Origin: Bifidobacterium breve
Lineage (GTDB): Bacteria > Actinomycetota > Thermoleophilia > Solirubrobacterales > Solirubrobacteraceae
Reading direction: 5' to 3'
Assembly (NCBI GenBank): GCA_945878865.1
Contig: CAMCUD010000022.1
Span: 1 to 64,000, forward strand
DNA length: 64,000 bases
The notes beneath the pieces are model-generated. The model saw only the letters and a program-made list of their open reading frames with translations, ran no database searches and was not told the origin of the DNA. Shown here piece by piece: positions 1 to 7,734 of this stretch; the first letter of the stretch is position 1, and the number at the start of each line of letters is the position of its first letter. A program made the position numbers and the translations under genes.

Positions 1-16
1 CCCCCCCCCCCCCCCC
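1..16. repeat. Poly-C tract at the window edge
   Basis: Sixteen consecutive C residues open the window. The tract may continue upstream. It could be a genuine homopolymer or an assembly or sequencing artefact at a contig end; the window alone cannot decide. Confidence 0.6.
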
Positions 17-179
17 GCCCGTGAGACCGGGCGCGGTCGAAGTGCGGAAGGCTCGGGCTCAGAGGCGGGTGGGGTGGGTGGCCGTCCCCAGCCGCATTCC
101 GGAGCGGGCCAGAAGCGAGGACGGCAGATCAGCCGACGAGTTCCTGCGAACCGGCGGGCGAGGGGCAGCACCCTCGACC
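17..179 (+). repeat. Complex repeat, copy A
   Basis: Positions 61-143 are almost identical (one mismatch, a C/T change at 86) to 7554-7636 in the same orientation, with weaker similarity back to about 17. In addition 132-160 is an exact 29-nt match to the reverse complement of 7422-7450, and the similarity continues through a GGGCAGCACCCT-like motif up to about 179. It lies in the gene-free left edge of the window. I see nothing further between 180 and 270. Confidence 0.75.
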
Positions 180-280
180 CCGCCCGCAAGACCAGCGCTC
201 AGTCGTAGGAGGCCGGAGGCCGAAACCTCTGGGTCAGGTTTCGGGCCACCCCCAATGACACATGTACCGGGATGAATCAC

Positions 281-310
281 GGTGTGCGGTGTCAAGGAAC
301 GCCGCACACC
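281..310 (+). promoter_or_regulatory. Leader hairpin upstream of small ORF
   Basis: GGTGTGCGG (281-289) and CCGCACACC (302-310) form a perfect 9-bp stem with a 12-nt loop. It ends just before the AAAGGAG ribosome site of the gene starting at 326, so it could be an operator or an RNA element controlling translation. The role is inferred from position only. Confidence 0.45.
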
Positions 311-325
311 CGAAAGGAGCCCGTC

Positions 326-685
326 ATGCCGTCCATCCGCCCGCACCTCCCGTTCCCCGCGCTGCGCCGCCGCCGTCCAGCCCGGCCCGCGCGTTCCGCC
401 GCGCCACCTGACCCGCCGGCGCCCGCCCCGCTTCCCCTGGTCGACGCGCTGCCGGCGCCGGCCTTCAACTGGATCACCCCGCCGCCCGCCGCCGACCTGC
501 GCGAGGAGCTCGTCCTGCTGGAGTCCGAGCGCGCGCTCGCGGCGCTCCACGGGCTGGATCGGACGGGTGCCTACGCCGAGGATCTCCGCGCCGAGCTCGA
601 CGCCGTGCGCACCGCGTACGTCGGGACGGCCGTCGTCGAGATCGCCGTGCTGCGCGCGGATCTCGCGGGCCGCCCGCAGGGGTGA
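326..685 (+). CDS. Small hypothetical protein (119 aa)
   Basis: I do not recognise this protein. Residues 1-50 are rich in Pro, Arg and Ala and look disordered. The rest, from about residue 58, is a predicted helical hairpin rich in Glu, Leu and Ala (around ELVLLESERALAALHGL and DLRAELDAVRTAYVG). There is no signal peptide or membrane segment. The ATG at 326 is chosen because AAAGGAG sits 7 nt upstream; an earlier ATG at 272 in the same frame has no ribosome site and would run through the hairpin at 281-310. Confidence 0.55.
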   Translation: MPSIRPHLPFPALRRRRPARPARSAAPPDPPAPAPLPLVDALPAPAFNWITPPPAADLREELVLLESERALAALHGLDRTGAYAEDLRAELDAVRTAYVGTAVVEIAVLRADLAGRPQG

Positions 686-823
686 TCGCGGCGGACGCCG
701 GTATGCGTGCGGCATGGATGCCGCGCGCCTGCCGTGGCGTCGCCCGGACACTGGGGAGCCGCAAAGCTGGACGAGTGTCCAAACACACTCTCGCCAGGGC
801 GTGCGGCGGTCGTTGATCACCGT

Positions 824-1270
824 ATGAACGCTCACGACCTCTCCTTCCCCGCTCCATCGAACCCCTGTGCCGACTTCGGTGACCGGCGAAGTGCCGTCGG
901 CCGGCTCGTCGAGCTGGCCGGCACCGTCACGGACGCGCGCATCACCTACGTCTGGCTCCGCGACGAGGAGGGCCGGGGGGTGTGCGGCAGCGCCCGCCCC
1001 GAGCCGAAGCTCCGGATGCACTCGCGCCGCGTCGTCGACACGGGCCGGCCGGTCGTCGTTCACGACGGCTTCGCGGCGACGGGCTTCAGCGCGGCCGATC
1101 GCGACCACGTCGTCGCGTTCGTGGGCGTGCCGATCGCTCGCGGAGACGGCGCGGTGCACGGCGCGCTCTGCGTGGTCGACCGGCGGCCGCGGATGTGGAC
1201 GACGCACGAGGTCGAGACGCTCACGACGCTCGGCCGCGCGATCGCCGCCGAGATCGAGCTGGGCTGCTAG
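824..1270 (+). CDS. GAF domain protein
   Basis: A 148-aa protein made almost entirely of one GAF domain, a fold that binds small molecules or senses redox or light in signalling proteins. The pattern is typical: a first strand around ITYVWLRDEEG, then VVDTGRPVVVHD, VVAFVGVPIARGDG, VHGALCVVDRRPRMWT and a final helix (HEVETLTTLGRAIAAEIE). No output domain is attached, so it probably acts with a partner encoded elsewhere. The ATG at 824 is preferred to one at 707, which gives a non-homologous extension. Its TAG stop overlaps the stop of the convergent lipase gene within a CTAG. Confidence 0.75.
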   Translation: MNAHDLSFPAPSNPCADFGDRRSAVGRLVELAGTVTDARITYVWLRDEEGRGVCGSARPEPKLRMHSRRVVDTGRPVVVHDGFAATGFSAADRDHVVAFVGVPIARGDGAVHGALCVVDRRPRMWTTHEVETLTTLGRAIAAEIELGC

Positions 1271-2160
1271 CCGCCGATCCAGGGCCGTGCGCGGGTGCAC
1301 GGCACCGGCGTGGGCTCGGCGGGATCGAGCGCGTGCAGCGTGAAGCCGACGGCGCGACGGTCGTACGCGATCGCCGCGTGATCGACGCGGTCCTGCGCGC
1401 AGCCGTCCTGCAGCACGATGTTCGTGGCGCCGGGGCCGGTGAGCAGGGCTGACGTCCACGGGGTGACGATCTGGTCGTAGCGCGTCTGGATGACGACGTA
1501 CGACACGCCCGGCACGGTCTCCGACCCCTCGTTGAGGCGGGTGAGGAATGGGGACCCTGCGGACTGGTCGGCGCACGCCGGGCACAGGCCGCCGGTCAGG
1601 CGGCGCAGCCACGACCGCGCCCACGCCGGGAGTTTCGGCGGCGTGTCGGCCTCGTCCTCACCGCCAGAGCCGTGGTTGGACGGCGCGAGCCCCACGAGCG
1701 TGCCGACCTTCGCGCCGCCGCCCTCGAACCGTATGTACTGCCGCGGCATCATCCCGCCCTGGGAGTGGCCGACGACGTCGACGCGCTCGGCTCCGGTGGC
1801 GGCCAGGACGCGGTCGACGAACGCCGCCAGTTCGCGCGCGGACCGTTCGACGGGCCCGAGCGCGTTGCCGCCGTAGTTCAGGGCGAAGACGCAGTACCCG
1901 CGGTTCTTCAGCTCCGGGCTCAGCGCCCGCCAGCTCAGGGCCATGTTCGCGCCCGTCCCGTGGACGAGGACCACGGGGCGTGGGTGCGCCGCGCGTGGCC
2001 GGCACGACCAGTCGTTGGCACCCGGCGGCGCGCTCGCCGGCCGGGCCTGGCCGCGCAGGATCGCGTCGATGAAGTCGTACGTCGGCTGCAGCTCGGCGTG
2101 TGCCGGCGCCGCCGTCAGCGCGGCGCTCAGCAGCACGGCCGCGATCGTCGCCCGGATCAC
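1267..2160 (-). CDS. Secreted triacylglycerol lipase/esterase, alpha/beta-hydrolase
   Basis: A 297-aa protein with a signal peptide (about residues 1-22, ending APAHA) followed by a lipase fold. The oxyanion strand is VVLVHGTG (about 63-70) and the nucleophile elbow is GHSQGG (Ser about 133). An Asp in QTRYDQIVTP and a His in RVDHAAIAYD fit the remaining triad. This resembles the class 2/EstA-type secreted lipases of actinobacteria that cleave acyl esters. The GTG at 2160 is chosen because it begins the signal peptide and follows a GGGGGGAG ribosome site. It converges on the GAF gene. Confidence 0.8.
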   Translation of the reverse strand: MIRATIAAVLLSAALTAAPAHAELQPTYDFIDAILRGQARPASAPPGANDWSCRPRAAHPRPVVLVHGTGANMALSWRALSPELKNRGYCVFALNYGGNALGPVERSARELAAFVDRVLAATGAERVDVVGHSQGGMMPRQYIRFEGGGAKVGTLVGLAPSNHGSGGEDEADTPPKLPAWARSWLRRLTGGLCPACADQSAGSPFLTRLNEGSETVPGVSYVVIQTRYDQIVTPWTSALLTGPGATNIVLQDGCAQDRVDHAAIAYDRRAVGFTLHALDPAEPTPVPCTRARPWIGG

Positions 2161-2254
2161 GGTGCGCTCCCCCCTGGAATGGCGTGAATCTATGCCCGCG
2201 ATCGGGGTCGCGTCAACGCGCCGGACGCGGCTGATCGCCCTTCGTCGGGCGTTC

Positions 2255-2405
2255 TCGCTACCGTTCTGGTTGTCAGAACGCCGAATCCGGCGCGCTCTTG
2301 GCGCGTCGGAGCGGGGGAACCAGGTCGTTGGGGCGAATCCACTCCAGGGTGAGTGGTAGCGCACTGCCTCGTGCGCGAGCCCGTCAGCTCACCCCGTAGG
2401 CACCA
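2255..2405 (+). ncRNA. c-di-AMP riboswitch (ydaO-yuaA type)
   Basis: The leader of the M23 peptidase gene carries the conserved blocks of the ydaO/yuaA element in order: CGCCGAATCC (2279-2288), GCGGGGGAACCAGG (2311-2324), TTGGGGCGAATCC (2328-2340), a variable stem around 2346-2378, and CCGTCAGCTCACCCCGTAGGC (2381-2401). In actinobacteria this riboswitch precedes cell-wall hydrolase genes such as rpf, NlpC/P60 and M23 peptidases, and c-di-AMP lowers expression. Block spacing and the gene downstream both fit; the outer boundaries are approximate. Confidence 0.85.
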
Positions 2406-2422
2406 GCTGCAGAGAGGTGTCG

Positions 2423-3310
2423 ATGACCACGCTGACCCGAACCCGCCGGGATACCCGTTCCCGCACGCGCCGCGCGATCGCCGCGGTCGCGCCGCTTGCC
2501 CTGCTCGCCTTCGGCGCGTCCCCCGCGCCGGCCGCGATGATCGGCGGCGCGAGCCCCGACGCCACGCCGGAGGTGACGTCGCTGCGTTGCCCTGCGGGAA
2601 CCGCCGGCGACGTGGTGCAGTGCCCGCGCGGCGAGGTGCTGCGCCTCAGCGGCGAGAACCTCCGCGATGCGCGGGCGGTCGTGTTCCTCGGCGGCAAGGG
2701 TTCCCGGGACGACCGGCGCGCGACGCCGACCACGTCCTCTCCGCATCGCGTCCTTGTCAAGGTCCCCTCGGGGGCCAAGAGCGGCCGCGTGCGGGTCATC
2801 AGCCGTCGCGCCGGCGCGTCTGCGCCCGGGCCGGCGCTGCAGATTCTGCCCGCCTCACGTGTGACGCCGGCGTCTGTCGGCTCGGGCGCCGAGGGGATCT
2901 TCCCGGTCCGCGGCAAGCACGACTTCGGGACCGAGGTCAACGGCTTCGGCGGCGGCCGCGGCCACCAGGGCCAGGACATCCTCGCCAACTGCGGCGTGCC
3001 GATCGTCAGCGCGCTGTCGGGCGAGATCCAGCATGTCGCGTTCCAGAGCGCGGCGGGCAACTACGTCGTCGTTCAGGCCGACGACGGCACGAGCCAGGCG
3101 TACATGCACATGCGCGAGCCGTCGACGTGGAAGAAGGGCCAGCCGGTGAAGGCCGGCGAGCAGCTCGGCGTCGTCGGGCAGACCGGCCGCGCCAGCGCCT
3201 GCCACCTGCACTTCGAGATGTGGACGGCACCCGGCTGGTACCTCGGCGGGGAGCCGATCGATCCGCTTCCGGTCCTCAAGCAGTGGGACAACCAGGCGGC
3301 GGGATCGTAG
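2423..3310 (+). CDS. Secreted M23 family metallopeptidase
   Basis: A 295-aa exported protein that should cut peptide bonds in peptidoglycan. A basic signal peptide (about 1-38) is followed by an IPT/TIG-like beta domain (about 50-140) and a C-terminal M23 domain (about 165-285). The zinc motifs are visible as GHQGQD and CHLHFEMW. The ATG at 2423 is chosen over a GTG at 2417 because AGAGAGG lies 5 nt before it. The c-di-AMP riboswitch directly upstream links its expression to cell-wall homeostasis. Confidence 0.88.
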   Translation: MTTLTRTRRDTRSRTRRAIAAVAPLALLAFGASPAPAAMIGGASPDATPEVTSLRCPAGTAGDVVQCPRGEVLRLSGENLRDARAVVFLGGKGSRDDRRATPTTSSPHRVLVKVPSGAKSGRVRVISRRAGASAPGPALQILPASRVTPASVGSGAEGIFPVRGKHDFGTEVNGFGGGRGHQGQDILANCGVPIVSALSGEIQHVAFQSAAGNYVVVQADDGTSQAYMHMREPSTWKKGQPVKAGEQLGVVGQTGRASACHLHFEMWTAPGWYLGGEPIDPLPVLKQWDNQAAGS

Positions 3311-3332
3311 GACCCCGCCGCCCGGCGGCGCG

Positions 3333-4853
3333 TCAGCGCTGACGCTTGGGCCCGCGGAACTGCGGGCTGTGCCCCTTGGGCTGGGCGCCCTTGTCCCGCC
3401 CGCGCGGCGCGCGGTCGTAGGCGAATACGCCGGTGGCGTAGGCCGCCCCGTCGGAGAGCTGGTCCAGGCCGGTGCGGTTCACGTTGTCGATCGTGTCGCA
3501 CGCCTGGTGGTAGCAGGCGTCGAACGCGATCCCCGCGGTCCCGCCGAACAGGTCGGCCTCCTCCGGCGTCTTGATCTCCTCAGCGCCGCTGAACAGCCCG
3601 CCCGCGGGGATGCCGACATCGATGAACGGTCCGTAGTCCGAGCGGCCGTCGAACGCGGTCGGCTTGGTGGCTAGACCGCGCTTGGCGTAGTAGTCGAGGA
3701 ACGTCTGCTCGATCTCGCCGGAGGTCGACGGGCCGGCCGTGCCGGTGTCCGACCCGTCGCCGTCGTAGACCAGGCGCGCGAAGTTCGGCGAGCCGAGCAT
3801 GTCGAAGTTCAGGTTCAGCCCGATCTGGGCGATCTCGGCGTCGCTGAGCCGCTCGACGTAGTGCGTCGAGCCGAGCAGGCCGGCCTCCTCGGCGCCCCAG
3901 AATCCGAAGCGCACCGGATTCGACGGCCGCGGCCCGTGCGCGAGCTCCTCGGCGATCTCGAGGATCGTGGCGGTGCCCGTGCCGTTGTCGTTGATGCCCG
4001 GCCCGTCGATCACGGAGTCCAGGTGCGCCCCGACGACGACGGTCTTGCCTGCGCGCTTGGCGTTCTTCGCCGGCAGGTCGCCGATCACGTTCTCCGTCGT
4101 GCGGGTCTCCGATTCGGTCTGCGTCGAGATGCGCACGGCGGTGCCCGCCTGCGCGAGCTCCTGCCCGAGCGCGAAGCTCACGGACACGGCCGGGATCCGC
4201 ACGGGATCGCCGAGCGTTCCCTGGAAGAGGTCGGTGCGGTCGGGGCCGCCGTCGCCCTGGTTGAAGACGATCGCGCCGACGGCACCGGCGGTCTGCGCGT
4301 TCGTCACCTTCTGGCCGAACGGGCACGTGCCGCGCTGCAGCAGCGCGACCGCGCCGGCCGGGAAGCCGGCGAAGTCCTCGGGTTCGCAGCCCGAGGTCGA
4401 CGCGGCGGGGTCGGCGATCGAGAGGTCGACGCCGACGACGTTCCCGGTCACGGTGCCGCTGCCGGAGTACTCCATGACGCTGTAGTCGGTGTCGACCGTG
4501 TACGTCGTGGGGGCCGGCGCGGTGCGGGCGAACGACGACGGGCCGGTCTCCCGGAAGAACGCGAAGTCAAACGGCTGGCGCGTGACGCGCAGGCCGGCCG
4601 CGCGCAGGCGCCGGGCGACGTAGTCGGCAGATGCGGTGAACCCGGGGGTGCCGGATGCCCGGGTGCCGTTGTTCGCGGTGGCGATCGTCTGCAGCGCCTG
4701 GAGGTGCTGCGTGATGCCGGTGACCGTGACCTCGCGGGCGAGGCGATCGGGCAGTCCGCCCGGGGGTGATGCGACGGCGGGGCCGGTGAACGTCAGACCG
4801 GCCGTGAGGGTGAGCGCGCACGCGAGCGTTCGCGGGCGAAGCGATGTAGGCAC
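3333..4853 (-). CDS. Secreted M28 aminopeptidase with PA domain
   Basis: A 506-aa exported zinc peptidase resembling Streptomyces griseus aminopeptidase and related M28 enzymes with a protease-associated insert. Signal peptide about 1-30; PA domain about 115-235 (GFPAGAVALLQRGTCPFGQKV); catalytic domain from about 240. The zinc and catalytic motifs are present: GAHLDSV, GINDNGTG, GAEEAG, NFDMLG and the late His in ACYHQACDTIDN. The GTG at 4853 follows a GGGAGG ribosome site 6 nt away and starts the signal peptide; earlier in-frame starts would bury it. The last about 20 residues are a basic tail. Confidence 0.9.
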   Translation of the reverse strand: MPTSLRPRTLACALTLTAGLTFTGPAVASPPGGLPDRLAREVTVTGITQHLQALQTIATANNGTRASGTPGFTASADYVARRLRAAGLRVTRQPFDFAFFRETGPSSFARTAPAPTTYTVDTDYSVMEYSGSGTVTGNVVGVDLSIADPAASTSGCEPEDFAGFPAGAVALLQRGTCPFGQKVTNAQTAGAVGAIVFNQGDGGPDRTDLFQGTLGDPVRIPAVSVSFALGQELAQAGTAVRISTQTESETRTTENVIGDLPAKNAKRAGKTVVVGAHLDSVIDGPGINDNGTGTATILEIAEELAHGPRPSNPVRFGFWGAEEAGLLGSTHYVERLSDAEIAQIGLNLNFDMLGSPNFARLVYDGDGSDTGTAGPSTSGEIEQTFLDYYAKRGLATKPTAFDGRSDYGPFIDVGIPAGGLFSGAEEIKTPEEADLFGGTAGIAFDACYHQACDTIDNVNRTGLDQLSDGAAYATGVFAYDRAPRGRDKGAQPKGHSPQFRGPKRQR

Positions 4854-4934
4854 GAAGCCTCCCTTCGTGTGGATCGCCGCCCCGTACCCGGGCCGGACCG
4901 ACGTCACACACGCCGATGACCCGGATGGCCCGAG

Positions 4935-6113
4935 TCACGCCGCTGAAGGGCGGGCGACCGCTGCGCGGAGGCGCTCGGCGCCCAGCACCGCGAGGCCTGC
5001 GAGCAGGCCCCAGAACGGCGCGCTGATCCCGGCGATCGTGATCGCTGACGCGCTCACGACGAGCGTCACGATCGCGGCCTCGCGGTGGCTGTCGGCCGCC
5101 ATCGCGCCGCGCATCGCGGCCGCCAGAGCGCCGAGCAGCGCCAATCCCGCGGCGGCCTGGATGAGCAGTGGCGGCGCGGCGGCGAGCAGCGCGGCTGCGG
5201 CGCCGGCGGAGAGGCCCAGCGCGAAGTAGGCCACGCCCGAGACGGCGGCGCCGATCCATCGGCGGTCGGGGTCGTCGCCGCCGTCCGGGCCGGCGACGAG
5301 CGCGGCGCTGATCGCGGCGAGGTTGACGCTGAACACGCCGAATGGCGCGCCGATCGCCGTGCCGCCCCCGGTCCCCACCAGCACGGGCCCGAGCCGCGGG
5401 CGGTAGCCGAAGCTCGCGAGCACGGTCATCCCCGTGATGTTCTGCGAGGCCATGGTCACGAGGAACAGCGGCAGCGCGAGGCCGACGATCGCGCCCGCGT
5501 CGAAGCTCGGCGTCGTCCAGGTCAGCGCGGGGAGCAGCCCTTCCGCAGGTGCGGTCGGGTCGTCGGCGACGAGGATCACGATGGCGGTCACCGCGATCGC
5601 GCCCGGCACCGCCCAGCGGCGTGCGACGACGAGCAGCACGAGCCAGGCCGCCACCACCGGCACCGCCTGTCCCGGGATCTCGGCGACCGCCTTCGCCGGT
5701 GCGATGCAGATCGGCAGCAGGACACCCGCGAGCATCGCGCTGGCCAGCGGCCGGGGGATCGCCTCGATCCACCGGCCGAGCGTCGTCGACAGGCCCGCGG
5801 CGAGCAGCAGCAGGCCGCAGACGAGGAACGCTCCGACCGCCGCGGCGTATCCACCGTCCGGTGCGCCCGTCGACAGGAGCAGCGCGGCGCCTGGTGTCGA
5901 CCACGCGATGCTCACCGGCATCCGCGTGCCGAACGCGAACACGATCGCCAGCACGCCCATGATCACGCACACGGCGAGCAACCCCGACGACGCCTGCTCG
6001 GAGCTTGCGCCCACCGAGCGCAGCCCGGTGAGCACGAGCGCGAACGTGCTGGAGAACCCGACGAGCGCGGTGACGACGCCCGCGACGTAGGGCTGTGACC
6101 GCGCGCCGCGCAT
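4935..6113 (-). CDS. benE: BenE-type benzoate/H+ symporter family transporter
   Basis: A 392-aa polytopic membrane protein with about 12 hydrophobic segments. The BenE family imports benzoate and similar aromatic acids with protons. The conserved ASQNITGMTVL and APFGVFSVNLAAISAAL regions are recognisable. Its ATG overlaps the stop of the upstream XRE-cupin gene (TGATG), so the two are translationally coupled and the regulator very probably controls this transporter. The substrate is assigned by family only. Confidence 0.85.
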   Translation of the reverse strand: MRGARSQPYVAGVVTALVGFSSTFALVLTGLRSVGASSEQASSGLLAVCVIMGVLAIVFAFGTRMPVSIAWSTPGAALLLSTGAPDGGYAAAVGAFLVCGLLLLAAGLSTTLGRWIEAIPRPLASAMLAGVLLPICIAPAKAVAEIPGQAVPVVAAWLVLLVVARRWAVPGAIAVTAIVILVADDPTAPAEGLLPALTWTTPSFDAGAIVGLALPLFLVTMASQNITGMTVLASFGYRPRLGPVLVGTGGGTAIGAPFGVFSVNLAAISAALVAGPDGGDDPDRRWIGAAVSGVAYFALGLSAGAAAALLAAAPPLLIQAAAGLALLGALAAAMRGAMAADSHREAAIVTLVVSASAITIAGISAPFWGLLAGLAVLGAERLRAAVARPSAA

Positions 6114-6673
6114 CAGTTCGCGTAGACGATCCAGTTCAGGGCGGCGGCGCCGCGCGTGGACGCGTAGCGATGCTCGCCGCCGGCGGCGAACCACGCCGCG
6201 TCGCCGGCCCGCAGCTCGACCTCCTCGCCGGCGGGCCCGGTCGTCATCCGCCCCCGCGTGCAGACGACGAGCTCGCGCGTGCCCGGAAGGTGGCCGGGCA
6301 CGAGATGATCAGTCGCCGCCGGCAGCGCGAGCGCGAACATCTCCGAGCGATGCGCGTGCGGCTCGCCGTGCAGCAATCGCCCGACGAGCCCGGACTCCGC
6401 GACCATCTCCTCGCCCTCACCCGCGCGCAGCACCCGCACGCGCGGCTCGTCGGGCGGGGCCAGCAACGTGCTCAGCGGGAGGTCGAGCGCGCGGGACAGG
6501 CGCCAGAGCGTCTCCATCGAGGGATTGCCCTCGCCGCGCTCGATCCGGGCGAGGATCGTCTTCGAGAGGCCACTGGCGCGGCTGAGGTCGCCGAGGGACG
6601 CGCCGCGGGCGGCGCGCTGCTCGCGCACGGCCCGGCCGACACGACGGGTGAGGTCGTCGAGACTGGAATCCAT
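6113..6673 (-). CDS. XRE-family regulator with C-terminal cupin
   Basis: A 186-aa transcriptional regulator. Residues 10-65 form an XRE helix-turn-helix (SLGDLSRASGLSKTILARIE), and residues about 105-180 form a cupin barrel (PGTRELVVCTRGRMTTGPAG, LRAGDAAWFAAGGEHRY) that normally binds a small ligand. It is the first gene of a two-gene operon with the BenE transporter, so the ligand may be the transported acid. A perfect palindrome abuts its start codon, as expected for autoregulation. Confidence 0.85.
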   Translation of the reverse strand: MDSSLDDLTRRVGRAVREQRAARGASLGDLSRASGLSKTILARIERGEGNPSMETLWRLSRALDLPLSTLLAPPDEPRVRVLRAGEGEEMVAESGLVGRLLHGEPHAHRSEMFALALPAATDHLVPGHLPGTRELVVCTRGRMTTGPAGEEVELRAGDAAWFAAGGEHRYASTRGAAALNWIVYAN

Positions 6674-6691
6674 AGTGGACAGTCGTCCACT
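6674..6691. promoter_or_regulatory. Operator palindrome abutting the XRE-cupin start
   Basis: AGTGGAC (6674-6680), a 4-nt spacer and GTCCACT (6685-6691) form a perfect inverted repeat touching the ATG of the minus-strand regulator and 36 bp before the plus-strand gene at 6728. It is the best candidate binding site for the XRE regulator. Confidence 0.6.
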
Positions 6692-6727
6692 CTAGTGCAC
6701 GGCCGCGTGGTGCGGCACACTGGAGGC

Positions 6728-7378
6728 ATGGCCGACACCCCCTCCCCCCAGACGCGGAGCGTCAAGATCGCGGACGACGAGCGGGGAGGCTGGTCCTCCG
6801 ATCGCCCGCGTCGCGACGGCGCCGCGCCCTCTGCCCGGCCGCGCGACATCTCCGTCCGCTGCCGCGTGCTGCAGCCCGCCTTCCGTCTGCGCTACACCCC
6901 CGGCAGCCTGCTGCTCATCGCCAGCGGCTCGACCGAGCAGGCCGAGCAGTTCGCCAACCGGGTCCTCGAAGAGAAGAACGCGATGCTCTCGCTCGCCAAG
7001 GTGCGGCGCCTGCTCGCGGGCAAGGTCAGCGGCGAGGAGCTCGAGGCGAAGGCCGCGCAGCTGCTCGACGCGGCGATCACGAAGCGCCTGCAGGCCGGCG
7101 AGTCCACGGTCGTCGTGCTCGACACGGTCGGCGCCGAGGAGCGCGAGCCGCTCGTGCGCGCCGCGGCGAACCTGCGCCGCCCGCGGCACATCATCCTGCT
7201 CGAGGCCCCGCGGGACGCGATCTCCGACGAGGACCGGCCGGTGCTCAACGAGCTGCGCAAGGCGCTGGATGCCGGGGATCTCGGCTCCGAGGGGATCCAG
7301 ACGGCGCTGCGGCTGGGTGGGGCGACGATCTCGGACACCAAGAAGATCGTGTTCCGGCCTCCGCCTGCTGACGACTGA
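6728..7378 (+). CDS. Degenerate P-loop kinase-like protein
   Basis: A 216-aa protein that follows the layout of the small AAA_33/polynucleotide-kinase-like P-loop family: a first strand LLLIASGSTEQAEQFA, then NAMLSLAKVRRLLAG in the substrate-binding position, then AAITKRLQAGESTVVVLDTV and RPRHIILLEAPRDA. The Walker A Lys-Ser/Thr is missing (GSTEQAEQF in place of a GxGKS/T pattern), so ATP hydrolysis is doubtful. The first about 45 residues are disordered. GGAGG stands only 1 nt before the ATG, an unusually tight spacing. Family assignment rests on pattern alone. Confidence 0.55.
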   Translation: MADTPSPQTRSVKIADDERGGWSSDRPRRDGAAPSARPRDISVRCRVLQPAFRLRYTPGSLLLIASGSTEQAEQFANRVLEEKNAMLSLAKVRRLLAGKVSGEELEAKAAQLLDAAITKRLQAGESTVVVLDTVGAEEREPLVRAAANLRRPRHIILLEAPRDAISDEDRPVLNELRKALDAGDLGSEGIQTALRLGGATISDTKKIVFRPPPADD

Positions 7379-7403
7379 GCGCTCTTGTGGTCGGCGCGGG
7401 GGC

Positions 7404-7508
7404 GGTCAGGGTGCTGCCCGTCGCCCGCCGGTTCGCAGGAACTCGTCGGCGTTCTCCGCCTTTCTCTCTGGCCTGCTCCTGAAGGCGGCGACAGACAGCA
7501 CCCTGACC
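7404..7508 (-). repeat. MITE-like repeat, copy B with 13-bp terminal inverted repeats
   Basis: The 105-bp unit is bounded by GGTCAGGGTGCTG (7404-7416) and its exact inverse CAGCACCCTGACC (7496-7508). Its interior contains an exact 29-nt match (7422-7450) to the reverse complement of 132-160 in copy A. It has no open frame of note, so it is a non-autonomous element or a structured intergenic repeat. The gene-free stretch 7379-7734 contains this copy, copy C and a hairpin; I see nothing else in it. Confidence 0.7.
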
Positions 7509-7509
7509 A

Positions 7510-7646
7510 CCCCCGTGACACCCGGCGCGGTCGCCGTGCGGACGCCGGGGCCCAGAGGCGGGTGGGGTGGGTGGCCGTTCCCAGCCGCATTCCGGAGCGG
7601 GCCAGAAGCGAGGACGGCAGATCAGCCGACGAGTTCCCGCGACCGT
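7510..7646 (+). repeat. Complex repeat, copy C
   Basis: This copy matches copy A at the left edge of the window with a constant offset of 7493 bp; 7554-7636 is nearly identical to 61-143. It lies 1 bp from copy B and in the opposite orientation, so B and C share the GCCGACGAGTTCC core in inverted arrangement between two convergent genes. Confidence 0.75.
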
Positions 7647-7681
7647 GCGGGCTGGGGGCGGTCACCGACCCCAACCCGCAC
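7645..7681. terminator. Hairpin between convergent genes
   Basis: GTGCGGGCTGGGG (7645-7657) pairs with CCCCAACCCGCAC (7669-7681) with one mismatch across an 11-nt loop. It lies downstream of both the gene ending at 7378 and the minus-strand thiolase ending at 7735, so it could end transcripts from both sides. Confidence 0.45.
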
Positions 7682-7734
7682 GATGACAGTGGTTTCGCCC
7701 TCCGATCACCGCAAGCGGCGATCTCCGGGCGACG

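Noticed and set aside
59-1624. A 521-codon minus-strand frame over the left edge
   Set aside because: It is antisense to the small ORF and GAF gene and crosses repeat A. The similar peptide at 7600-7674 is due to the DNA repeat and not to a protein family.
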